DNA from: Chryseobacterium soli
GTDB lineage: Bacteria; Bacteroidota; Bacteroidia; Flavobacteriales; Weeksellaceae
DNA length: 64,000 nucleotides
Direction: 5' to 3'
Assembly: GCF_000737705.1 (NCBI RefSeq)
Contig: NZ_JPRH01000004.1
Span: 186,001-250,000 of the forward strand
This document shows positions 15,676 through 24,351 of the stretch, in pieces. The notes beneath the pieces were generated by a model. That model was not told the origin of the DNA, searched no databases, and worked only from the letters and a program-made list of their open reading frames with translations. Position 1 is the stretch's first letter; each line of letters begins with the position of its first letter. Both the position numbers and the translations under genes were made by a program.

Positions 15676-17166
15676 TTAATCTCTCACCCTCTCATACAGA
15701 TTATAATCCGTTCCGGAAGGCTTCAGAATATAGATCTTTTCCAGAATCTTATTGTTGCTCTTCAAATGGTCTTTTACCCTGAATTCTTTTAGCAGTTTAT
15801 AATGAATCTGGTAGTATTCTGCATCTTCCCCTTTAAATAAATTATTATAGGAAAGCAGATATTTCGGTTTTCTTTTTTCTACGGTATTGATCCAATAGTG
15901 TTTCTTATCCTTTATGGCTTCTTCCTGGATCTGTTTGTCTACAAGCCCTACTTCATCTATTGTTTTTAATCCTGAAAAATAAGGCACGTAGCCTGCCGGT
16001 TCAAGTAAAATCCACTGATTTTTATCTTTTTCATAGGTATTTAAAAAGAGTCCTATTGTTCTTCGATAATTCCACTCCCCGTTTCCTGTTGCAATGGAAT
16101 GAATGGTCTGGAAAGCCAGCATCGGAAGGATATAAAAAACGGCAAGCGAAGAAATCCACCAGTTTCTTTTTTCTTTCTGCTCCAGTACAAAAATAAGAAC
16201 CGGAACGAAAAGCAGAAGCTGCGGAACCCAGTAATACCAATCAAAAAGGCTTTTCTGAGAAAGAAAAATAATCTGTTTTGCCCATCCAAAGATAAAAATC
16301 ATCCATAAGAAATAGTTTCTTTTGTCTCTTTGCCTGATCAGATAGATAAAACATACAATTTCGAAAATCAATACGACAATCGTAATGATATTAAAGTTCC
16401 CGGGAAGCTTCAGCATTCCCCAGAAATTTCCGAAACTTATGATGAAATAATTCAGGTTTTGCTGAAAGGTAAAAGAATGATCATATAGCAATTTTTTAGC
16501 AACAATGGTATTATTCACTAATTCTCCAAAATAGAACCAGTTGAACGCCACCGTCGTTAAAACACCCAGAACACCTCCTAAAACATAGTTCCATCTGATT
16601 TTTTTATTCCAAAAAAGATCCACTAAAAATACAATTCCGAGGAAGATTACCGTATCGATTCTTGTAAATAATATCAAAATAGGAAGGACGATAAAGGCCA
16701 ATTTTTTCTGCTGATGGAAACCATAATAGAGCAAAGCCATTTCTAAAAAGAAAAGAATTCCATATTCCATTCCGAGAATAGAAATCTTAATGCCTGGAGG
16801 CAGAATTCCCAGTAAAAATATAAAAATAGCCTTATGCCATGGATTTTTTAATACCAAATTCGACAGGAATAGCGTTCCAATAGTAAAAAGAATAGAATTG
16901 AAGATTAAAAGAGGTTCAATGAAATGTTCTTTCCCAAAAATCAAATTGAAAAAATAAGAAACGAAGACATAAAAATGGGTGGTAGAGGCCGAAATTTTAG
17001 TATCTCCATTAAAGCCTATTACACCATAATCCAATAGATTTTGCGCTACCCGCCAGGTAATAAAAGCATCTTCCTGAATATAATGGGTTAATAAAAAAAG
17101 GAGCTTGAACAGTACCGTTATTACAACGGCATAGATAGGGAATCTGCTAATTCTGGTTTCGGACAT
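15676..17166 (-). CDS. Multi-pass membrane glycosyltransferase-like protein (GT-C type)
   Basis: A 496-residue protein with about 10-12 hydrophobic segments. The first loop reads HYIQEDAFITWRVAQNLLDY, matching the acidic-DAFIxxRxAxNL pattern of GT-C lipid-sugar-dependent glycosyltransferases (mycobacterial AftB-like and GT39-like), where the acidic residue is catalytic. A soluble C-terminal region (about 390-496) would face the periplasm. The likely role is transfer of a sugar from a polyprenyl-phosphate donor to an envelope glycan or protein; the acceptor is unknown. It follows the DUF2723 gene with a terminator between, so it is probably a separate unit. Confidence 0.7.
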   Translation of the reverse strand: MSETRISRFPIYAVVITVLFKLLFLLTHYIQEDAFITWRVAQNLLDYGVIGFNGDTKISASTTHFYVFVSYFFNLIFGKEHFIEPLLIFNSILFTIGTLFLSNLVLKNPWHKAIFIFLLGILPPGIKISILGMEYGILFFLEMALLYYGFHQQKKLAFIVLPILILFTRIDTVIFLGIVFLVDLFWNKKIRWNYVLGGVLGVLTTVAFNWFYFGELVNNTIVAKKLLYDHSFTFQQNLNYFIISFGNFWGMLKLPGNFNIITIVVLIFEIVCFIYLIRQRDKRNYFLWMIFIFGWAKQIIFLSQKSLFDWYYWVPQLLLFVPVLIFVLEQKEKRNWWISSLAVFYILPMLAFQTIHSIATGNGEWNYRRTIGLFLNTYEKDKNQWILLEPAGYVPYFSGLKTIDEVGLVDKQIQEEAIKDKKHYWINTVEKRKPKYLLSYNNLFKGEDAEYYQIHYKLLKEFRVKDHLKSNNKILEKIYILKPSGTDYNLYERVRD

Positions 17167-17217
17167 TGTGCATTTTTAATTTCACAAATATAATCTTAAA
17201 ATTTATGAATCCCAATA

Positions 17218-17247
17218 CAAAAAAAGCGGAACCGAAGTTCCGCTTTT
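17218..17247 (-). terminator. Intrinsic terminator after the DUF2723 gene
   Basis: AAAGCGGAAC / GTTCCGCTTT with a four-base loop and A/T runs on both sides. It lies 10 bp past the DUF2723 stop; the symmetric flanks would let it work in both directions. Confidence 0.88.
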
Positions 17248-17256
17248 AGTCATTTA

Positions 17257-20200
17257 TTATTGTGTGACTTTAATAATTGCTGTGGTGATCTGACTTTCTT
17301 TTTCTTTCGAATAAGTGGAATCAAAAGGTTCCATAATATCAAATAAATATTGGTAGAAAGGAGTGATCTTTTGAATGTTTTCAGATTCTTTTCTTGCTTT
17401 TTCTTTACCCATCTGCTGAAGATCTTTTATAAAAACATTAAACTTTTTATCGATCGGCTCAATGGATTTTACCAGATAATCGTAAGCTTTTTCCTTTTGC
17501 CCTATCTTATTGTAAGCATCTGTAACTGCTGAAACTACAAGTGAATATTCCATAGGTTTCGTTCTCATCTGTCTTCTCAGATAGCTTTGATCTGATGCGG
17601 AAAGACTCAGGTAGTAATCATACTCGTCAAAAATACCTTTTTTAAGAACTTCTGCCAGTTTCAATCCTTTTTGTTCCTGTCCGGCAACGATGTATCCGTA
17701 CACCATAGAGCTTAATGAACGTGGATCATTGTATTTTTCCGCAGGAATTTCTTTAGCAGCAAGATCCAACAATTCAATCGCTTTCGCTTTCTGTCCGCTC
17801 ATAGCAAGGGCTGCTGCAGCCCTGCTTGCAGAACTTCTATAGCTGATGATATTTGAAGTGGCTGTTTCATCGAAATGAGCATTCAGATCTTTAAAATTAC
17901 CCCATCTGTAGTTTTTCACTACATTATAAAGAGAGTTCGGATCTACTCTTCCCATATCACCATCTGCACTTGGAGGGGTATGGATAGGCACCAATCTGTA
18001 GCTGAAACCGTCAAACTGAAGGTATTCATTCAAGTAGAAAATGTTTTCGCTGTCATACACTCCTCCTGAAGAGAAGTTAATCGGACGCTTCCAGTCGAAG
18101 TTTGCCAATAGATCCATCATGATCAGATTATTCTTATATAAGGTGTTTCCTTTATAATTAATCATAATTTGGTTCGCTACATTCGGAAGATCTGCCTGGT
18201 TGATAATTCCGGCCCGTAAGGCATTATCCTTATTCACTGGTAAAATGAATTTATTAACAGGAAGAATATTATATTTTTCAAATTTCTCTTCTCCAAAATA
18301 CATTTTCAGAAGTTCATCTTTGGCAGGAGACTTATATTTAATGAAATTAATAGCCTCTTTCAACGACATTGAATCCTGAGTAAGGTATTTTTTGAATTCA
18401 GCAAATTCCGTTTCCGGAGCTCCCTGCTCTTTAAGCATAGAGAACACACCCTGCCAATCCTCTTTCTTCATCATATAGATCTGATCATTCACGCCATCTC
18501 TGTAATCTTCATGAGTCAGCTGGCTTGGAATTCCCTGTGCATTGTATGTTCTTCTTTTCACCTGATCCAAATTCCACGGAGTTGAAGCTAACGTAAAGTT
18601 AACTACCTTCACATCATCTCTGAATCTTTCTGTCTCCTGAATTGCCCAAACAGGGTACGTATCGTTATCTCCGTAAACGAACAGGATTCCGTCTTTCGGT
18701 AATGATTTTAACATTGAATATGCATAATCATACGCCGTATATCTATTGCTTCTATCATGTACATTATAGTTCTGGAAGCCCATCATAAAAGGGACTCCCA
18801 ACAAAATTACTCCTGCAGCGATATTTGCCCCGTTTGATTTTATTTTAGATTGCAGGAACCACAGAATTGCTCCGGCTCCCATCCCGATCCATATTGCAAA
18901 TGCATAGAATGAGCCAACCATTGCATAATCTCTTTCTCTTGGTTCAAAAGGTTTTACTCCAGTATAGAAGACAATCCCTACACTTGTTATAATGAATAAA
19001 GATAATATCGCATAGAATCTTCCAAAATCTCTGTTCAGCTGGAAGAAAAATCCTATTAATCCTAATAATAATGGTAAGAAAAAGAAGGCAACCGTACTTT
19101 CATTTTTGAATTTAGCCGGCATTTTTTCCTGATTCCCCCACAAAGCATCATCAATGAAAGAAATTCCGGAAATCCAGTTTCCTTTTGTGCTTTCCATATT
19201 TCCTTCAAGGTCATTCTGTCTTCCAACAAAATTCCACATCAGGTATCTTACAAAATAATATCCGTTCTGGAACGTAATGAAATAATCCATATTCTGAGCC
19301 AGTGAAGGCTTCTGAACATTGATCAGGTTATAAGGTTTTACCTTTAAATAATCTGCTGCGGTAATTGTTTTATCTTCATACTTACCTCTCAGCTCTTCAA
19401 AGATCTGCTTAGCCTGAGGATTATCAGCAACTTCTTCATTACCGTAGTTAAAGGTAAAATCCGGCGCCCCATACATAGAGATATAATTAGCCATTACATC
19501 TTTATCCTCATTAAACATCCTTGGCATTAAACTGATCTGAGACTTACTGAAAACATAATTGAAACGGTCTCCTGTTTTTCTGTAGGTTCCTGTTTTCTCA
19601 TCTTTTTCGTAGATATCGCCACTTTTCTCAGTCTTGAAACTTCCGTCTTCATTTTTTTCAATTCCATTCGCATCAAGAAAAGCCGTATAGTTCTGTCCGT
19701 AAATAGTAGGCCAGTCTCCATACTGGGCTCTGTTATAATAGTCCAGCATACCAATAGCAGTATCAGGATCGTTAAGGTTCATTGGAGGATTGGCATTTGC
19801 TCTGATAGGAATTACCATCCAGCAAGAGAAACCGATCATCATGTATACTACAGATAATGCAGCAGTCTGATATAAATTCCTTTTTGCTCTTCTGGCATAT
19901 TTAATCATGAAATAACAGATCGCTACCATTAAAATAAAGGCTACAATCGTTCCTGAATGGAAAGGAAGTCCAAGACCATTCACAAAGAATATTTCCAGTC
20001 TTCCGAACATTGTCATGATTAAAGGGAAAATAATTTTGAAAACAATAATCAAAATTCCCAGTGTAATAAGGTTTGCCCAAATAAAATTTTTCCAGGTAAA
20101 CGTATAATTTCTTGCATAATATACTAAACAAACTGCAGGAATAGCAAGCATACACATCATATGTACCCCAACAGAAAGTCCTAAAATGAAGAAAATAAGA

Positions 20201-20742
20201 ATAATCCATCTTTCATTATCCGGCGCCTGATATTCGTTTTCCCACTTCGTGATCAACCAGACCAACAATGCAATAAACATCGATGCCATTGAATATACCT
20301 CTCCTTCTACAGCAGAAAACCAGAATGTATCCGAGAATGTGAAGCATAAAGCGCCCACTGCACCGGCAAATAAGATCGAAATCTCCTGATGTATGGTAAC
20401 TTCTTCAAAATCTTTGTTCAGAAGTCTTCTTACAAAATGAGTAATCGTCCAAAACAAAAATAAAATAGTAAGCGCGCTGAATAACGCAGACATCGCATTG
20501 ATTACGATAGAATAATTTTCACCTTTCCCCAAAGCAAAAATGGCTGCCACGGCACCCACAATCTGGAATAAAGCCGCTCCGGGAGCGTGCGTTACCTCTA
20601 ACTTTACTGCTGAAGAAATGTACTCGCCACAGTCCCAAAAACTGAAATTGGGTTCTATCGTCGACAAGTACGTGAAAAATGCAATGACGAAAATCACCCA
20701 TCCTAAAGCGGTGTTCCATTGCCTAAAAGTCCAATTTTTCAT
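17257..20742 (-). CDS. DUF2723 (TMEM260-like) membrane protein, putative protein O-mannosyltransferase
   Basis: A 1161-residue protein. The N-terminal segment TYLSTIEPNFSFWDCGEYIS and then KLEVTHAPGAALFQIVG is the DUF2723 signature (acidic catalytic-type residue in WDCGEY, then HxPGxxL). About a dozen membrane helices follow to residue 680, then a large soluble region with helical, TPR-like repeats (about 980-1120). The human family member TMEM260 is a protein O-mannosyltransferase, and Bacteroidota glycosylate many exported proteins, so a role in protein O-glycosylation is plausible but not shown here. Single gene with own terminator. Confidence 0.85.
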   Translation of the reverse strand: MKNWTFRQWNTALGWVIFVIAFFTYLSTIEPNFSFWDCGEYISSAVKLEVTHAPGAALFQIVGAVAAIFALGKGENYSIVINAMSALFSALTILFLFWTITHFVRRLLNKDFEEVTIHQEISILFAGAVGALCFTFSDTFWFSAVEGEVYSMASMFIALLVWLITKWENEYQAPDNERWIILIFFILGLSVGVHMMCMLAIPAVCLVYYARNYTFTWKNFIWANLITLGILIIVFKIIFPLIMTMFGRLEIFFVNGLGLPFHSGTIVAFILMVAICYFMIKYARRAKRNLYQTAALSVVYMMIGFSCWMVIPIRANANPPMNLNDPDTAIGMLDYYNRAQYGDWPTIYGQNYTAFLDANGIEKNEDGSFKTEKSGDIYEKDEKTGTYRKTGDRFNYVFSKSQISLMPRMFNEDKDVMANYISMYGAPDFTFNYGNEEVADNPQAKQIFEELRGKYEDKTITAADYLKVKPYNLINVQKPSLAQNMDYFITFQNGYYFVRYLMWNFVGRQNDLEGNMESTKGNWISGISFIDDALWGNQEKMPAKFKNESTVAFFFLPLLLGLIGFFFQLNRDFGRFYAILSLFIITSVGIVFYTGVKPFEPRERDYAMVGSFYAFAIWIGMGAGAILWFLQSKIKSNGANIAAGVILLGVPFMMGFQNYNVHDRSNRYTAYDYAYSMLKSLPKDGILFVYGDNDTYPVWAIQETERFRDDVKVVNFTLASTPWNLDQVKRRTYNAQGIPSQLTHEDYRDGVNDQIYMMKKEDWQGVFSMLKEQGAPETEFAEFKKYLTQDSMSLKEAINFIKYKSPAKDELLKMYFGEEKFEKYNILPVNKFILPVNKDNALRAGIINQADLPNVANQIMINYKGNTLYKNNLIMMDLLANFDWKRPINFSSGGVYDSENIFYLNEYLQFDGFSYRLVPIHTPPSADGDMGRVDPNSLYNVVKNYRWGNFKDLNAHFDETATSNIISYRSSASRAAAALAMSGQKAKAIELLDLAAKEIPAEKYNDPRSLSSMVYGYIVAGQEQKGLKLAEVLKKGIFDEYDYYLSLSASDQSYLRRQMRTKPMEYSLVVSAVTDAYNKIGQKEKAYDYLVKSIEPIDKKFNVFIKDLQQMGKEKARKESENIQKITPFYQYLFDIMEPFDSTYSKEKESQITTAIIKVTQ

Positions 20743-20926
20743 AGTATTAAATCAATTATGCGAAAATAAGGCTTTTATACCATTTTAGGTTGATTTTAAC
20801 AAAATTTAAAAAAAATGGCGTGGTATTTGAAACCATAGTACACCGAAGATTGCAAATAAGAAAATGATTTTTGTGTAATCAATGCTTACAAATCAAACAA
20901 AAGTTTAGAAATTATTTATTTTTTTG

Positions 20927-20934
20927 TATTTTTG
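20927..20934 (+). promoter_or_regulatory. -7 promoter box of the cysteate synthase-like gene
   Basis: TATTTTTG matches TAnnTTTG, 31 bp before the ATG at 20966. A TTTAG stretch at 20904-20908 could be a degenerate -33 element at about 18-bp spacing. Confidence 0.55.
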
Positions 20935-20965
20935 CGGTCAGATTTTTATTGAAAAATAACAAATA

Positions 20966-22003
20966 ATGAGTAATGTTTACGATAATATCCTTGGCCTAAT
21001 AGGGAACACTCCTATGGTAAAGCTAAATACTGTTACAAAAGATATTCCTGCAACTGTTTATGCCAAGTTAGAATCATATAATCCTGGACATTCCACTAAA
21101 GATAGAATCGCACTTCATATTATAGAAAACGCCGAGAAAAAAGGTTTATTAAAAGAAGACTCAGTAGTTGTAGAAACTACATCCGGGAATACCGGATTTT
21201 CTATTGCAATGGTTTGCATCATTAAGGGATATAAATGTATTCTTGCAGTAAGTGATAAAACAAAACCTGAAAAAATCGCTTATCTGAAGGCGTTGGGAGC
21301 TGTTGTGTACATATGCCCGGCTAATGTACCCGCAGATGATCCAAGGTCTTACTATGAAGTTGCCAAAAGGATTGCTTCAGAAACACCCAATTCCGTGTAC
21401 ATCAATCAATACTTTAACGAGTTGAACATTGATGCGCACTATCAGTCTACCGGACCGGAAATTTGGGAGCAGACAAAAGGAAAGATAACCCATCTTTTTG
21501 CATGCACTGGAACAGGTGGAACGTTGTCAGGATCGGCAAAATTTTTAAAAGAAAAAAATCCCGATATCAAAATAATCGGAGTAGATGCCGACGGTTCTAT
21601 TTTAAAGAGCTACCACGAAACGGGAGAAATTCATAAGGAAGATGTACATCCTTATCAGATTGAAGGTATGGGGAAAAATTTAATTCCTGCTGCCCTTCTT
21701 TTTGACAAGGTAGATGAATTTGTAAGGGTAAATGATGAGATGTCTGCTTACAGAACGCGTGAAATTGCTTTGAAAGAAGCCATTATGGGAGGTTACACCA
21801 CAGGAGCCGTTACCCAGGCATTGATACAATATGCCAATTCTCACGAGTTTTCTAAAGATGATATCGTTGTCTTAATTTATCCGGATCACGGTTCAAGGTA
21901 TATCACGAAAGTATACAGCGACAAATGGATGGCTGAACAAGGTTTTGTTAATAACTGCGTTCATAATTATGACGAAGTCTTCAAAACGGAATTCATCAAA
22001 TAA
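20966..22003 (+). CDS. capA: PLP-dependent cysteine/cysteate synthase family enzyme, likely cysteate synthase for capnine
   Basis: A 345-residue fold-type II PLP enzyme. The PLP lysine is in NPGHSTKDRIA (canonical cysteine synthases read NPGGSVKDR), the substrate loop is TTSGNTGFSI at about 71-80, and the phosphate loop is ACTGTGGTLSGS at about 180. The variant lysine loop and the next gene, a serine-palmitoyltransferase-like enzyme, point to L-cysteate synthase (O-phosphoserine plus sulfite) of sulfonolipid synthesis rather than general cysteine synthesis. A role in cysteine supply cannot be excluded from sequence alone. A terminator-like hairpin lies between it and capB. Confidence 0.8.
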   Translation: MSNVYDNILGLIGNTPMVKLNTVTKDIPATVYAKLESYNPGHSTKDRIALHIIENAEKKGLLKEDSVVVETTSGNTGFSIAMVCIIKGYKCILAVSDKTKPEKIAYLKALGAVVYICPANVPADDPRSYYEVAKRIASETPNSVYINQYFNELNIDAHYQSTGPEIWEQTKGKITHLFACTGTGGTLSGSAKFLKEKNPDIKIIGVDADGSILKSYHETGEIHKEDVHPYQIEGMGKNLIPAALLFDKVDEFVRVNDEMSAYRTREIALKEAIMGGYTTGAVTQALIQYANSHEFSKDDIVVLIYPDHGSRYITKVYSDKWMAEQGFVNNCVHNYDEVFKTEFIK

Positions 22004-22025
22004 TAATAAATTAATTATACAAATC

Positions 22026-22058
22026 AAGCCTTTTTTGTAGATCACAAAAGGCTTTTTT
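22026..22058 (+). terminator. Terminator-like hairpin between capA and capB
   Basis: AAGCCTTTTTTGT / ACAAAAGGCTT, two bases unpaired, followed by TTTT. It lies in the 75-bp gap and would reduce or end read-through into capB, which starts 20 bp later. Confidence 0.75.
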
Positions 22059-22078
22059 ACTTAAAAATCACTAATAAA

Positions 22079-23341
22079 ATGTTAGATATTTTTGAAAGAA
22101 TAAAACAAAATCCAGGACCTCTTGGTCAGTTTGCAGATTATGCTGAAGGATATTTTGTTTTTCCAAAACTGGAAGGTCCTATTGGCCCAAGAATGAAATT
22201 TCAGGGTAAGAATGTAATTTTCTGGAGTGCCAATGACTATTTAGGATTGTGTAACCATCCGGAAGTGCTGGAAGCTGATGCAAAAGCGGCTGCAGAATTC
22301 GGAATGTTTTATCCGATGGGCGCAAGAGCAATGTCCGGTGAAACACAACAACACCAGCAACTGGAAAAAGAATTAGCAGAATTCACTCAAAAAGAAGCTG
22401 CTTATTTATTAAACTTTGGATACCAAGGAATGGTTTCTACCATTGATGCTTTGGTAACCAGACATGATGTAATTGTATATGATGCTGATTCTCACGCTTG
22501 TATTGTAGACGGAGTTCGTCTTCATATGGGTAAAAGCTTTACATTCAAACACAATGATATTGAAAGTTTAGAGAAAAACTTAGCCAGAGCAACCAAAGTA
22601 GCAGAAGAAAATGGAGGTGGAATTTTGGTGATTACAGAAGGTGTTTTCGGAATGAGAGGAATGCAGGGGAAACTTAAAGAAATCTGTGATTTGAAATCAA
22701 AATTCAATTTCAGATTATTGGTGGATGATGCTCATGGATTCGGAACGTTAGGTAAAACCGGTGCAGGAGCAGGTGAAGAACAGGGATGCCAGGATCAGAT
22801 TGATGTTTACTTCTCTACTTTTGCCAAATCTATGGCTGGTTTCGGAGCTTTTCTTTCAGGAGATGAAACCATCATCAGATTTTTAAAATACAACCTTCGT
22901 TCTCAGATTTTTGCTAAATCTTTAACAATGCCAATGGTAATCGGAGGTTTAAAAAGACTGGAACTGTTGAGAACACGCCCGGAAATTAAAGCTAAATTGT
23001 GGGAAAACGTGTACAAACTTCAAAACGGATTGAAAGAAAGAGGATACAACATTGGAAATACCAATACTTGTGTAACTCCTGTTTTTATTGAAGGAACAAC
23101 GATTGAAGCTACACTTTTAGCGAAAGATTTAAGAGAGAATTACGGAGTTTTCACTTCTGTGGTAGTATATCCGGTAATTCCAAAAGGAATGATCTTATTA
23201 AGATTGATCCCGACGGCTTCACATACTGATTCAGAAATTAATGAAACACTGGCTGCTTTTGACGGCATCCGTGAAAAATTAACTTCCGGACATTACACAG
23301 AAATGGAAAAACAAATGAATATCGAGTACAAGCAAATGTAA
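22079..23341 (+). CDS. capB: Alpha-oxoamine synthase, likely cysteate C-fatty acyltransferase
   Basis: A 420-residue fold-type I PLP enzyme of the serine palmitoyltransferase / KBL family. Visible features: FWSANDYLGLCNHPEV, YDADSHACIVDG (His stacking on PLP), VDDAHGFGTLG (Asp), and TFAKSMAGFGAF with the PLP lysine. The family condenses an amino acid with acyl-CoA or acyl-ACP with loss of CO2. Next to a cysteate-synthase-like gene the best reading is cysteate C-acyltransferase, which makes 3-dehydrocapnine for sulfonolipids of the outer membrane (known in Flavobacterium, Capnocytophaga and Chryseobacterium). Serine palmitoyltransferase or glycine C-acetyltransferase are the alternatives. A terminator follows 22 bp after the stop. 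Confidence 0.82.
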   Translation: MLDIFERIKQNPGPLGQFADYAEGYFVFPKLEGPIGPRMKFQGKNVIFWSANDYLGLCNHPEVLEADAKAAAEFGMFYPMGARAMSGETQQHQQLEKELAEFTQKEAAYLLNFGYQGMVSTIDALVTRHDVIVYDADSHACIVDGVRLHMGKSFTFKHNDIESLEKNLARATKVAEENGGGILVITEGVFGMRGMQGKLKEICDLKSKFNFRLLVDDAHGFGTLGKTGAGAGEEQGCQDQIDVYFSTFAKSMAGFGAFLSGDETIIRFLKYNLRSQIFAKSLTMPMVIGGLKRLELLRTRPEIKAKLWENVYKLQNGLKERGYNIGNTNTCVTPVFIEGTTIEATLLAKDLRENYGVFTSVVVYPVIPKGMILLRLIPTASHTDSEINETLAAFDGIREKLTSGHYTEMEKQMNIEYKQM

Positions 23342-23363
23342 TACTTGATACCGTCATATCATA

Positions 23364-23396
23364 AAAAAACCACTGATGTATTTTCAGTGGTTTTTT
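23364..23396 (+). terminator. Intrinsic terminator after capB
   Basis: AAAAAACCACTGA / TCAGTGGTTTTTT with a seven-base loop, 22 bp past the capB stop. Confidence 0.9.
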
Positions 23397-23412
23397 ATAA
23401 AATAAATAGTCA

Positions 23413-24291
23413 ATGAAGTTCAAAGGGTATGCATTAGGTATTATATCTGCTATTTCGTATGGCCTGATTCCTATTTTTATTTTACCAATCAAACGGTCTC
23501 ATTTCTCATTGGATGTCACTTTATTTTATCGTTTTTTATTTTCAGCATTGATGGTTGGGGGTTACCTTCTCTATTCTAAAGAAAGCTTTGCTTTACATAA
23601 AAAAGAAGCTTTAATATTGGCTTGCCTGGGAACTTGTTATGCACTTTCTTCCGAATTTTTATTTTTAGGATATGATTTTCTCAGTGCCGGAATTGCGTCA
23701 ACAGTGTTGTTCATATACCCTATTATTGTCGCATTAATCATGTTTTTTGTGTATAAAGAAAAACTGACGTCACTCTCTGTTATTTCTTTGCTCTTTGCTT
23801 TTGCCGGAGTCATTGTGCTTTGCTTACAAGGTACCGGATTTCAAATCAACTTTAAAGGGCTGGGCATTGTCATGCTGAGTTCCCTTTTCTATGCATTGTA
23901 CATGGTGATCGTCAATAAATCCAATATGAAGATTTCGGGATTTAAGCTGGCATTTTATTCCATGCTTACGACTTCGGTATTTTTTATGATCAAGGCATAT
24001 TTCGGAAATAATTCATTTGTAATTCCTTCCGTACCTATTTTTTTCAATTTTGTTACTTTTGCATTTCTGACCACTCTTATTTCAAGTGTATGTTTAGTGT
24101 ATGCCGTTCAATATATCGGCCCTACACCGGCTTCCATTTTAGGCGCATTAGAGCCTGTGGTTGCAGTGATGATAAGTGTACTGATATTCCATGAAGCGTT
24201 TACCAGTAATCTGTTTGCAGGAATTGTATTCATTCTTTTTGGAGTTACTCTGAATGTCATTTCTGACAGCAGAAAATTGAAAAAAAATTAA
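23413..24291 (+). CDS. EamA/DMT-family transporter
   Basis: A 292-residue protein with ten predicted membrane helices in two EamA repeats (about 5-140 and 152-285). The second repeat ends in the typical GPTPASILGALEPVVAVMIS, with FHEAFTSNLFAGIVFILFG near the C-terminus. Family members export amino acids, nucleotides or other metabolites; the substrate is not readable. It begins 17 bp after the capB terminator on the same strand, so a link to capnine precursors is possible but weak. Confidence 0.85.
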   Translation: MKFKGYALGIISAISYGLIPIFILPIKRSHFSLDVTLFYRFLFSALMVGGYLLYSKESFALHKKEALILACLGTCYALSSEFLFLGYDFLSAGIASTVLFIYPIIVALIMFFVYKEKLTSLSVISLLFAFAGVIVLCLQGTGFQINFKGLGIVMLSSLFYALYMVIVNKSNMKISGFKLAFYSMLTTSVFFMIKAYFGNNSFVIPSVPIFFNFVTFAFLTTLISSVCLVYAVQYIGPTPASILGALEPVVAVMISVLIFHEAFTSNLFAGIVFILFGVTLNVISDSRKLKKN

Positions 24292-24351
24292 AACTGCTTA
24301 TTTGTAAACTGCTTTATTATCTTTTATTATAATTTTATAAAAACTTCTCTT

